Below, one piece after another: positions 1 through 5,669 of a stretch of DNA of 5,669 bases. A program made the position numbers and the translations under genes. Below the pieces are notes generated by a model. It had not been told where the DNA came from, made no database searches, and saw only the letters and a program-made list of their open reading frames with translations. The number at the start of each line of letters is the position of its first letter. Positions within the stretch are counted from its first letter, which is position 1. The stretch is from an uncultured Simplicispira sp. (GTDB taxonomy: Bacteria; Pseudomonadota; Gammaproteobacteria; Burkholderiales; Burkholderiaceae_C): positions 1 to 5,669 of the forward strand of contig CAIRYF010000285.1 in NCBI GenBank assembly GCA_903882725.1. Direction: 5' to 3'.

Positions 1-265
1 CGGGAAACTCGTCCGTCAGTTTGGCAAAAGTGGCTACCGCGTCGTTTTGCTTGCCACTTTCAGACTGGATAACGCCTTTTAAAAAGCGCATTTGCGGGTC
101 GCGCGGCTTGCCTGCCAGGTATTGGTCGGCCCGTGTGAGGGCTTCGGCGTGTTTGCCTAAGCGCAAAAGTTGGTTGACGTCGCTGTAGTCATCGGCATGG
201 GCCAGAGGGGCCGCCAGCAGAGCAGGCAAGGCCAATAACCGCACGCCGTGGTGCAACAGGCGCAT
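1..265 (-). CDS. Exported tetratricopeptide-repeat protein, 5' part only
   Basis: The minus strand is open from an ATG at 265–263 to the window edge, giving 88 codons and no stop. Residues 1–24 look like a Sec signal peptide: a short basic start (MRLLHHGVR), a hydrophobic core (LLALPALLAAP) and an AHA cleavage site before DDYSDV. Residues about 30–57 and 57–88 look like helical TPR units (NQLLRLGKHAEALTRADQYL, then FLKGVIQSESGKQNDAVATF). TPR proteins act as scaffolds for protein contacts; this one should be periplasmic or envelope-attached. I recall similar TPR proteins beside cysS in Comamonadaceae, near peptidyl-prolyl isomerase genes, but those are not in the window. An in-frame ATG at 289–287 would add MYPNPSAF. 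Neither start has a clear ribosome binding site, and I prefer 265 because it gives the more classical signal peptide. The specific role is unknown. Confidence 0.78.
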   Translation of the reverse strand, partial: MRLLHHGVRLLALPALLAAPLAHADDYSDVNQLLRLGKHAEALTRADQYLAGKPRDPQMRFLKGVIQSESGKQNDAVATFAKLTDEFP

Positions 266-495
266 GAACGCCGACGGGTTTGGGTACATGGGAATGTCTT
301 TGCGAAAGCGGGGCGCGCAGCCCGGCGGTGAGCGATATACTGGCTTTCATTGTAACTGAGGGTTGCGCCGTATACCTTGCGCATCCTTTCGTGCAGCCCT
401 GTAGCCAGCACAGACAGCACCTTGGTCCGGCCCGGCTTGGGGTGTGCTGCCCACACAGCGCTGGTGTGCTTTTCTCTCAAATGATCCCTATCCCT
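266..495. promoter_or_regulatory. Divergent promoter region between TPR gene and cysS
   Basis: This 230-base spacer separates two divergent genes, so it should hold both promoters. For the minus strand, TACAAT (complement of 349–354) is a good -10 match that would give a leader of about 55–80 nt, but I see no convincing -35 in front of it. For the plus strand, TTGTAA (350–355) and TATACC (371–376) could be a weak -35/-10 pair, though the 15-base spacing is short. Close to cysS, GTGTG (442–446), CACAC (452–456) and GTGTG (464–468) could form two mutually exclusive 5-bp hairpins. The cysS frame is open across much of the spacer, but the predicted residues there do not resemble a synthetase N-terminus. 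Confidence 0.35.
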
Positions 496-1881
496 ATGAC
501 CTTGCGTATCTACAACACGCTGACGCGCGCGTTGGAAAATTTCGTTCCACTCGAATCCGGCCATGTGCGTATGTATGTGTGCGGCATGACGGTGTATGAC
601 CTGTGTCACTTGGGCCACGCGCGTTCGATGATTGCCTTTGATGTGGTGCAGCGCTGGCTCCAAGCCAGTGGCCTGCGCGTCACTTATGTGCGCAACGTCA
701 CCGACATCGACGACAAAATCATCCAGCGCGCTGTCGCCAACGGCGAAACCGTGCGCAGCCTGACCGACCGCATGATGGATGCACTGCACCAAGACGCCGA
801 CGCCTTGGGCATAGCGCGCCCGACCCACGAGCCGCGCGCCACCGACTACGTGCCGCAAATGCTGTCAATGATTGGCGTGCTGCAAGGCAAAGGCTTGGCT
901 TACCAAGCCGGCAATGGGGATGTCAACTTTGCTGTGCGCAAATTTGTTGGCTACGGCAAGTTGTCGGGCAAGTCGCTCGATGAGCTCAACGCTGGCGAGC
1001 GCGTGGCGGTGCAAGCTGGCGACGACGCTAAACACGACCCGCTGGATTTTGTCTTGTGGAAAAGCGCCAAACCCGCCGAGCCCGACGAAGTCAAATGGCC
1101 AAGCGCGTGGGGCGCTGGCCGTCCCGGCTGGCACATCGAGTGCTCGGCCATGGGCTGCGCGCTGCTGGGCGAGAGCTTTGATATCCACGGCGGCGGCGCT
1201 GATTTGCAGTTTCCGCACCACGAAAACGAAATCGCCCAAAGCGAAGGTGCCACCGGCCAGCCCTTGGCCCGCACCTGGATGCACAACGGTTTTATCAATA
1301 TTGACAACGAAAAGATGTCCAAGTCGTTGGGCAATTTTTTTACCATCCGCGACGTGCTCAAGGTGTATGACGCCGAAACCGTGCGCTTTTTTGTCGTGCG
1401 CAGCCACTACCGCAGCCCGTTGAATTACAGCAACGTGCATTTGGACGACGCCCGCGCTGCGCTCAAGCGCTTGTATACGGCGCTGAGTTTGGTGGCACCG
1501 GCTGAACTGGTCGTTGATTGGAGCGACCCGTTTGCCGCGCGCTTTCAGGCGGCGATGAACGAAGACTTTGGCACGCCCGACGCCGTCGCCGTGCTGTTTG
1601 ACTTGGCCGGCGAGGTCAACCGCAGCCAATCGCCCCAAGCGGCTGGCCTGCTCAAAAGTCTGGGCGCTTGCCTAGGTTTGCTGCAGGGCGATCCCAAAGC
1701 CTTTTTGCAGTCCGGCGCTGCGCTGGACGAGGTGGCCATCCAAGCGCAAATCAGCGCCCGCGCCGCCGCCAAGGCCGCCAAAAATTTTGCCGAGGCCGAC
1801 CGCATTCGCCAAGACTTGCTGGCCGCTGGCATCGTCCTGAAGGACTCCGCCGCCGGCACCACATGGGAAGCTGCGCAGTGA
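496..1881 (+). CDS. cysS: Cysteinyl-tRNA synthetase
   Basis: This cytoplasmic class I enzyme charges tRNA(Cys) with cysteine using ATP and is essential for translation. The 461-residue product equals the length of E. coli CysRS. The Rossmann catalytic domain carries the HIGH-type motif HLGH at residues 38–41 and the KMSKS loop exactly as KMSKS at 273–277. The four ligands of the zinc that recognises the cysteine thiol are present with family spacing: C29, C216, H241 and E245. NVTDIDDKI (67–75) and [15 protein letters not shown] (231–245) are other signature segments. The C-terminal helical anticodon-binding part ends in the [11 protein letters not shown] segment, typical of the family. I chose ATG 496 because [10 protein letters not shown] matches the usual N-terminus; an in-frame ATG at 481 would add MIPIP. 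Neither has a good Shine-Dalgarno sequence. Nothing in the enzyme looks abnormal. Confidence 0.97.
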   Translation: MTLRIYNTLTRALENFVPLESGHVRMYVCGMTVYDLCHLGHARSMIAFDVVQRWLQASGLRVTYVRNVTDIDDKIIQRAVANGETVRSLTDRMMDALHQDADALGIARPTHEPRATDYVPQMLSMIGVLQGKGLAYQAGNGDVNFAVRKFVGYGKLSGKSLDELNAGERVAVQAGDDAKHDPLDFVLWKSAKPAEPDEVKWPSAWGAGRPGWHIECSAMGCALLGESFDIHGGGADLQFPHHENEIAQSEGATGQPLARTWMHNGFINIDNEKMSKSLGNFFTIRDVLKVYDAETVRFFVVRSHYRSPLNYSNVHLDDARAALKRLYTALSLVAPAELVVDWSDPFAARFQAAMNEDFGTPDAVAVLFDLAGEVNRSQSPQAAGLLKSLGACLGLLQGDPKAFLQSGAALDEVAIQAQISARAAAKAAKNFAEADRIRQDLLAAGIVLKDSAAGTTWEAAQ

Positions 1882-1900
1882 GTTTATTTATAGCCAAAAT

Positions 1901-1952
1901 GGCCTTTGGCCCTTATGGTATATGCGGTGTTAGCTATTAAAGAGATAGTAAC
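1901..1952 (+). repeat. Palindromic interspersed repeat, copy A (intergenic)
   Basis: This AT-richer stretch lies 19 bases after the cysS stop. It contains GGCC-TTT-GGCC (1901–1911), a GCGGT core (1923–1927) and GCTAT-N7-ATAGT (1933–1949), so it can fold into two small hairpins. It aligns without gaps to 3698–3749 inside tilS: 28 of 52 bases match, with both hairpins and the core at the same spacing. From memory it resembles a short repeat scattered between genes in Comamonadaceae, with GCTAT/ATAGC arms and an AAGCGCTAGC-like centre. The first hairpin might slow transcription after cysS, but no T-run follows it, so I do not call a terminator. Strand is arbitrary. Confidence 0.6.
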
Positions 1953-1953
1953 A

Positions 1954-2335
1954 GTGGCCTCTGTTGCGGCCACTGCCCCTGGCTACTGGGCTGAAGCGTG
2001 CAAGCTTTGACTTGGCGCGCCACTTTGATGGCGGCCCATTACACGCCCACGACTGGCACGGCATGGACGACGAAGCCGTCATCACCCAACTGGTGGCGGT
2101 GCGCGGCGTGGGCCGTTGGACGGCGGAGATGTTCCTGATTTTTCACCTGCTGCGCCCTAACGTGCTGCCGCTGGACGACGTCGGTTTGATCAACGGCATC
2201 AGTCGCAATTACTTTTCTGGCGACTTGGTCAGCCGCAGCGAAGCGCGCGAAGTGGCCGAGGCTTGGAAGCCCTGGTGCAGCGTGGCGACTTGGTATATTT
2301 GGCGCTCGCTGGCGCCGCTGCCGGTCGCGTACTGA
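1954..2335 (+). pseudogene. DNA-3-methyladenine glycosylase (AlkA-like), internally deleted remnant
   Basis: The intact family removes alkylated purines from DNA to start base excision repair. Here two pieces in different frames remain. From GTG 1954 the first frame reads VASVAATAPGYWAEACKL and stops at TGA 2008–2010; the YWAEACK segment matches the N-terminus of these proteins. The second frame, from about 2009, reads DLARHFDGG and on to the normal C-terminus [18 protein letters not shown]. It keeps the helix-hairpin-helix motif LVAVRGVGRWTAE (2090–2128) and the LPLDD pair (2165–2179) that includes the expected catalytic aspartate. Missing is the N-terminal half of the HhH-GPD fold, including the region where I expect a SIVGQQIS-type segment: roughly 80–90 codons judged from recalled homologues of about 210 residues. 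The best reading is a deletion that also shifted the frame. A TTG at 1964 gives a 123-residue open frame, but it lacks half the fold and is unlikely to be active. Confidence 0.85.
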
Positions 2336-2369
2336 CCCCATTTGGGCTGCTCTTTGCGCACGGCCCCCT

Positions 2370-2384
2370 AGGAGAAACAACTTG
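2370..2384 (+). promoter_or_regulatory. Ribosome binding site fixing the TTG start of accA
   Basis: AGGAG at 2370–2374 lies 7 bases before TTG 2382–2384. It is the clearest Shine-Dalgarno sequence at any gene start in the window. No ATG occurs near the expected N-terminus [10 protein letters not shown], so the strong site together with the conserved N-terminal sequence decides for the TTG start. Confidence 0.85.
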
Positions 2385-3353
2385 GCAAAAAAGACCTTTC
2401 TGGATTTTGAGACCCCGATCGCCGAACTCGAATCCAAAATTGAAGAGCTGCGCTATGTGCAGTCTGAAAGCGCCGTCGATATTTCAGACGAAATCGACCA
2501 ACTGAGCAAAAAAAGCCAGCAACTCACCAAAGACATCTATTCAAGTCTGAGTCCGTGGCAAATCACCAAAATTGCGCGCCACCCCGAGCGGCCCTACACG
2601 CTGGACTACGTGCGCGATCTGTTCACCAACTTTGTCGAACTGCATGGCGACCGTCATTTTTCGGACGACAAATCCATCGTTGGCGGCTTGGCGCGTTTTA
2701 ACGGCCATGCCTGCATGGTGCTGGGCCACCAAAAAGGGCGCGACACCAAAGAGCGCGCGCTGCGCAACTTTGGCATGACGCGCCCCGAGGGCTACCGCAA
2801 AGCGCTGCGCCTGATGAAAACCGCCGAAAAATTCCATCTGCCGGTGTTCACCTTTGTCGATACACCCGGCGCTTTTCCTGGCATCGACGCCGAAGAGCGC
2901 GGCCAGTCCGAGGCCATTGGCCGCAACATCTACGAGATGGCGCAACTTGAAGTGCCCATCATCACCACCATCCTTGGCGAAGGCGGCTCGGGCGGCGCGC
3001 TGGCGCTGTCGGTGTGCGACCAGTTGCTGATGTTGCAGTATTCGATTTACTCCGTCATCAGCCCCGAGGGCTGCGCCTCCATTCTCTGGAAAACCAGCGA
3101 CAAAGCGCAAGACGCGGCTGAAGCGCTGGGCATCACCGCACACCGCCTCAAGGCGCTGGGGCTGGTCGATAAAATCATCAGCGAGCCCGTCGGCGGCGCA
3201 CACCGCGACCCCAAGCAAATGGCGTCCTTTGTCAAACGCGCTTTGGCCGACGCCTTTCGCCAAGTGGCCGATCTCAAAGTCAAAGACCTGCTGGAGCGCC
3301 GCTACGAGCGCTTGCAAAGCTACGGCCGCTTTACCGATACCAAGGCGGCCTGA
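2382..3353 (+). CDS. accA: Acetyl-CoA carboxylase carboxyltransferase subunit alpha
   Basis: AccA pairs with AccD to form the carboxyltransferase, which moves the carboxyl group from biotin on AccB to acetyl-CoA, giving malonyl-CoA in the first committed step of fatty acid synthesis in the cytoplasm. The product has 323 residues, close to 319 in E. coli. The N-terminal helical part carries [19 protein letters not shown] (6–24), followed by the crotonase-like carboxyltransferase fold. Signature segments are [11 protein letters not shown] (67–77), DTPGAFPG (160–167), and the glycine-rich [11 protein letters not shown] (199–209) that forms an oxyanion hole in this family, then [13 protein letters not shown] (224–236). 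The start is TTG, supported by a strong ribosome binding site. accD is not nearby, as is usual in proteobacteria. The gene follows the glycosylase remnant by 46 bases, so its promoter may lie in that remnant or upstream of cysS; I see no clear one. Confidence 0.97.
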   Translation: MAKKTFLDFETPIAELESKIEELRYVQSESAVDISDEIDQLSKKSQQLTKDIYSSLSPWQITKIARHPERPYTLDYVRDLFTNFVELHGDRHFSDDKSIVGGLARFNGHACMVLGHQKGRDTKERALRNFGMTRPEGYRKALRLMKTAEKFHLPVFTFVDTPGAFPGIDAEERGQSEAIGRNIYEMAQLEVPIITTILGEGGSGGALALSVCDQLLMLQYSIYSVISPEGCASILWKTSDKAQDAAEALGITAHRLKALGLVDKIISEPVGGAHRDPKQMASFVKRALADAFRQVADLKVKDLLERRYERLQSYGRFTDTKAA

Positions 3354-3387
3354 GCACGCTGGCGGGCGCGGACTTGGTTCGAGCAGC

Positions 3388-4398
3388 ATGACCGTTTCAG
3401 TAGACGCTGCGCTGCGCTGCTTTTCCCCAGCACTGCCGCTGGCCGTCGGCCTGAGCGGCGGCGCTGACTCCAGCGCCCTGTTGCTGGCCTGCGCCGAGCG
3501 CTGGCCGGGGCCGGGGCAAGTCCAAGCCATCCACGTTCACCACGGTGTGCAGGCAGCAGCAGACAGCTTTGCGCAGCATTGCACCGCCTTGTGCGCACGC
3601 CTGAAGGTGCCGTTGACCGTGCAGCGCGTCGATGCCCGCCCTCAACCGGGCCAAAGCCCCGAAGATGCGGCGCGGATTGCCCGTTATGGGGCTTTTCGGG
3701 CTGTAGCCCAATCACAGCAAGCGGTTGCAGCTATCCAATCAATAGCATTGGCGCAGCACGCCGACGACCAAGTTGAGACTTTGTTGTTGGCCTTGTCGCG
3801 CGGCGCGGGCGTGGCAGGCTTGGCCGCGATGCCAGCGCATTGGCAGCGCGATGGAATAGATTGGCACCGCCCGTTGCTGGCCGTGGCGGGCGCTGATGTG
3901 CGCGCGTGGCTGGTGGCACGCGGCCAAGATTGGGTCGAAGACCCGACCAACAGCGACGAGCGCTACACCCGCAACCGCATTCGTGCCCGCTTGTTGCCCG
4001 CGCTGGAAGCGGTCTTCCCCGCATTTCGCGACACCTTCAGCCGCAGCAGCGCCCATGCCGCACAAGCGAGCGAGTTGCTGCTAGAGCTGGCGCAGCAAGA
4101 CTTGGCCGATATTGGCACGCCACCGCACATCGCTGCTTTGCAGGCTTTGAGCAGCGCGCGCCAGGCCAACGTGCTGCGCCACTGGCTGCGCAGCCAGCAT
4201 CACACCACGCCAACTGCAGCACAACTGGCCGAGCTACAGCGTCAAATTACCGCTTGCCGCACCCGTGGACAGCGCATTGACATCAAGGTGGGCAGCGGCA
4301 TCGCGCAGCGCGTGGGCGGCGTTTTGCATTGGTACAATTCCGGCGGTTTTGGCCCAATTTTTGTACGAAAAACGGCGGCGCCCCAAAACCCTTTGTAA
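3388..4398 (+). CDS. tilS: tRNA(Ile)-lysidine synthetase
   Basis: TilS uses ATP and lysine to convert the wobble cytidine of the CAU-anticodon tRNA(Ile) to lysidine, so that it reads AUA and carries isoleucine. It is essential in most bacteria. The product has 336 residues, shorter than the 432 of E. coli but common in betaproteobacteria. The N-type ATP pyrophosphatase P-loop is SGGADS (23–28). The second family motif is HADDQVETLLL (124–134), and EDPTNSDERYTRNRIRARLL (194–213) is the third conserved block. Two points are odd. Residues 104–121 (RAVAQSQQAVAAIQSIAL) are encoded by a copy of the palindromic repeat also found after cysS. The protein also runs 19 residues past LHWYN, where I remember homologues ending. 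ATG 3388 is chosen because MTVSVDAALR leads correctly into the P-loop; its ribosome binding site is weak. The gene lies 34 bases after accA. Confidence 0.95.
   Translation: MTVSVDAALRCFSPALPLAVGLSGGADSSALLLACAERWPGPGQVQAIHVHHGVQAAADSFAQHCTALCARLKVPLTVQRVDARPQPGQSPEDAARIARYGAFRAVAQSQQAVAAIQSIALAQHADDQVETLLLALSRGAGVAGLAAMPAHWQRDGIDWHRPLLAVAGADVRAWLVARGQDWVEDPTNSDERYTRNRIRARLLPALEAVFPAFRDTFSRSSAHAAQASELLLELAQQDLADIGTPPHIAALQALSSARQANVLRHWLRSQHHTTPTAAQLAELQRQITACRTRGQRIDIKVGSGIAQRVGGVLHWYNSGGFGPIFVRKTAAPQNPL
3698..3749 (+). repeat. Palindromic interspersed repeat, copy B (inside tilS coding sequence)
   Basis: This segment holds a perfect 5-bp hairpin GGGCT-GT-AGCCC (3698–3709), a GCGGT core (3721–3725) and a perfect GCTAT-N7-ATAGC hairpin (3730–3746). 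It aligns without gaps to copy A at 1901–1952, matching 28 of 52 bases with identical spacing of the elements. It is read in frame as TilS residues 104–121 and ends a few codons before the HADDQ motif. Compared with the nearby coding sequence it is less GC-rich. Family membership rests on the shared architecture and on my memory of similar Comamonadaceae repeats. Confidence 0.55.
4330..4338 (+). promoter_or_regulatory. Possible extended -10 promoter for lysC inside the end of tilS
   Basis: TGG followed by TACAAT (4333–4338) fits an extended -10 element (TGn plus a five-of-six match to TATAAT). It overlaps the codons for the TilS residues HWYN. Transcription from it would start near 4345 and give lysC a leader of about 90 nt. 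No good -35 is found 16–18 bases upstream, so this stays tentative. Confidence 0.3.
4345..4390 (+). repeat. Inverted repeat across the 3' end of tilS
   Basis: GGTTTTGG (4345–4352) and CCAAAACC (4383–4390) are perfect 8-base complements with 30 bases between them. Within that loop, TTTTT (4358–4362) and AAAAA (4368–4372) can also pair. The arms lie in the extra C-terminal codons of tilS and within the proposed lysC leader. No T-run follows, so it is not a classical terminator; a leader structure for lysC or chance are both possible. Confidence 0.4.
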
Positions 4399-4438
4399 CC
4401 CGCGCCGTGACACTGGGTTTCGTCCCCACACACCTCCA

Positions 4439-5669
4439 ATGGCATTGATCGTTCACAAATACGGCGGTACGTCGATGGGCTCGCCCGAGCGCATCCGCAA
4501 CGTCGCCAAGCGCGTCGCCAAATGGGCCCGCGCTGGCCACCAAATCGTGGTGGTGCCCAGCGCCATGAGCGGTGAAACCAACCGCTTACTTGGCCTGGCC
4601 AGCGAACTGGCACCCGAGCGCGCCAGCGCCCAATACCACCGCGAGCTAGATATGCTGGCCGCCACCGGCGAGCAAGCCTCGTCGGCGTTGCTGGCGATTG
4701 CGCTGCAAGCCGAAGGAATGCCTTCGGTCAGCTACGCTGGCTGGCAAGTGCCGGTGCGCACCGACAGCAGCCACACCAAAGCGCGCATCGAATCGATTGA
4801 CGACAAGCGTGTGCGCGCCGATTTGGACGCGGGCAAAGTGGTCATCGTCACCGGCTTTCAGGGCATTGACGACAACGGCAACATCACCACGCTAGGACGC
4901 GGCGGCTCGGATACGTCCGCCGTGGCCATTGCCGCCGCCATGAAGGCCGCCGAGTGCCTGATCTTCACCGACGTCGATGGTGTCTACACCACCGACCCGC
5001 GCGTCGTGCCAGCGGCCAGCCGCCTGCACACGGTGAGCTTTGAAGAAATGCTCGAAATGGCCAGCCTAGGCAGCAAAGTGCTGCAAATTCGCTCGGTCGA
5101 ATTTGCTGGCAAATACAAGGTGCCGATGCGCGTGCTCTCTAGCTTCACCCCCTGGGACATCGACTTGGCAGAAGAAGCCGCATCTGGCACGCTCATCACT
5201 TTTGAGGAAGACGAAAAAATGGAAAAAGCCGTTGTATCCGGTATTGCATTCAACCGCGGCGAAGCCAAAATCTCGGTGCTCGGCGTGCCCGATACCCCCG
5301 GCATGGCTTACCGCATCCTGGGCCCGGTGGCCGACGCCAATATTGAAGTGGACGTGATTATCCAAAACGTCAGCAAAGACGGCAAAGCCGACTTTAGCTT
5401 CACGCTCAACCACAGCGACTTCGCCCGTGCCCTGGATTTGCTGCGCACCCAAGTGGCTCCAGCACTGGGTGCCAAAGAAGTAGTGGGCGACCCCAATATC
5501 TGCAAAGTGAGCATTGTCGGCATCGGTATGCGCAGCCACGTGGGCATAGCCAGCACGATGTTTCGCGTACTAAGCGAAGAGGGCATCAACATCCAGATGA
5601 TCTCCACGTCCGAGATCAAAACCTCCGTCGTCATTGACGAAAAGTACATGGAACTTGCCGTTCGTGCAC
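4439..5669 (+). CDS. lysC: Aspartate kinase (aspartokinase), 3' end cut by window
   Basis: Aspartate kinase phosphorylates aspartate with ATP, the first step towards lysine, threonine, methionine and diaminopimelate, and is usually feedback-inhibited by lysine and/or threonine. The 410 codons shown are open to the window edge; family members of about 420 residues suggest only a dozen codons are missing. The kinase domain starts with VHKYGGTSMG (5–14) and carries LGRGGSDTSA (152–161) and FTDVDGVYTTDPR, typical of substrate and nucleotide binding. Two ACT regulatory domains follow, about residues 264–340 (AVVSGIAFNRGEAKISVLG, then IIQNVSKDG) and 347 onward (DPNICKVSIVGIGM, then QMISTSEIK). It is a single-function kinase, with no homoserine dehydrogenase part in the sequence seen. 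The ATG start fits the conserved N-terminus but has no Shine-Dalgarno sequence: the preceding bases are CACCTCC. The gene starts 40 bases after tilS. Confidence 0.97.
   Translation, partial: MALIVHKYGGTSMGSPERIRNVAKRVAKWARAGHQIVVVPSAMSGETNRLLGLASELAPERASAQYHRELDMLAATGEQASSALLAIALQAEGMPSVSYAGWQVPVRTDSSHTKARIESIDDKRVRADLDAGKVVIVTGFQGIDDNGNITTLGRGGSDTSAVAIAAAMKAAECLIFTDVDGVYTTDPRVVPAASRLHTVSFEEMLEMASLGSKVLQIRSVEFAGKYKVPMRVLSSFTPWDIDLAEEAASGTLITFEEDEKMEKAVVSGIAFNRGEAKISVLGVPDTPGMAYRILGPVADANIEVDVIIQNVSKDGKADFSFTLNHSDFARALDLLRTQVAPALGAKEVVGDPNICKVSIVGIGMRSHVGIASTMFRVLSEEGINIQMISTSEIKTSVVIDEKYMELAVRA
5204..5221 (+). promoter_or_regulatory. Possible internal ribosome binding site and start within lysC
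   Basis: GAGGAAG (5204–5210) precedes an in-frame ATG (5219–5221) that begins MEKAVVSGIAF at residue 261, just ahead of the first ACT domain. In Corynebacterium glutamicum and Bacillus subtilis, lysC has an in-frame internal start at a similar place, producing a separate beta subunit made only of the ACT domains. The spacing here (about 8–10 bases) is suitable, and the site is better than the one at the main start. Glu-rich codons could also produce this pattern by chance. Confidence 0.35.

Noticed and set aside
280..495. Extension of the cysS frame upstream to 280, giving a 533-residue protein
   Set aside because: The extra 72 residues do not resemble a CysRS N-terminus, while the product from 496 matches the family length and start exactly; the upstream part is divergent promoter DNA.
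865..1638. A 257-residue minus-strand open frame opposite cysS
   Set aside because: It overlaps a complete cysS with all catalytic motifs and shows no family features of its own.
1901..1950. A rho-independent terminator after cysS
   Set aside because: The GGCC-TTT-GGCC stem is only 4 bp and no T-run follows; the segment is better explained as a member of the repeat family.
1964..2335. A functional 123-residue glycosylase starting at TTG 1964
   Set aside because: Its first residues are out-of-frame sequence, it lacks the N-terminal half of the HhH-GPD fold, and there is no ribosome binding site before the TTG.
2541..3530. A 329-residue minus-strand open frame opposite accA and the start of tilS
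   Set aside because: It lies over a highly conserved accA, has no recognisable domain, and long antisense frames are expected in GC-rich coding DNA.
5066..5649. Minus-strand open frames of 157 and 113 residues opposite lysC
   Set aside because: They are antisense to the conserved ACT domains of lysC and encode no recognisable protein.
1..5669. CRISPR array, tRNA or rRNA gene, prophage or toxin-antitoxin module
   Set aside because: No regularly spaced repeats, no tRNA cloverleaf and no phage or toxin genes were seen; apart from the two dispersed repeat copies the DNA is accounted for by housekeeping genes.

Overview
The window looks like core chromosome of a betaproteobacterium, most likely a member of the Comamonadaceae (Rhodoferax/Polaromonas/Acidovorax type). 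The grounds are protein sequences that match my memory of that family, a GC-rich genome, the gene order cysS – DNA-3-methyladenine glycosylase – accA – tilS – lysC, and two copies of what I take to be a palindromic repeat common in that family. Genus cannot be fixed from the sequence alone.

Layout. At the left edge, on the minus strand, is the 5' part of a gene for an exported TPR protein (1–265, running off the window). A divergent spacer of about 230 bp follows. All remaining genes are on the plus strand: cysS, cysteinyl-tRNA synthetase (496–1881); a palindromic repeat directly after it (1901–1952); a broken DNA-3-methyladenine glycosylase gene that has lost roughly 80–90 internal codons (1954–2335); accA, the alpha subunit of acetyl-CoA carboxylase carboxyltransferase, with a TTG start and a strong ribosome binding site (2382–3353); tilS, tRNA(Ile)-lysidine synthetase (3388–4398), whose reading frame contains a second copy of the repeat; and lysC, aspartate kinase, cut by the right edge (4439–5669).

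The genes do not form one pathway. Two act on tRNA (cysS, tilS), one starts fatty acid synthesis (accA), one starts the lysine/threonine/methionine branch (lysC), and the broken gene once repaired alkylated DNA. Co-orientation and short gaps (34 nt accA–tilS, 40 nt tilS–lysC) suggest that accA, tilS and lysC can be co-transcribed, with a possible extra lysC promoter inside the end of tilS.

I do not see a new defence, mobile or biosynthetic system. The points that merit a second look are the repeat copy read in frame inside tilS, the deleted glycosylase gene whose junction happens to create a CTT TGA C sequence like the RF2 frameshift site, a well-placed internal start in lysC that could give a separate regulatory subunit, and the extended C-terminus of TilS. 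No RNA gene, CRISPR array, insertion sequence or origin was found.
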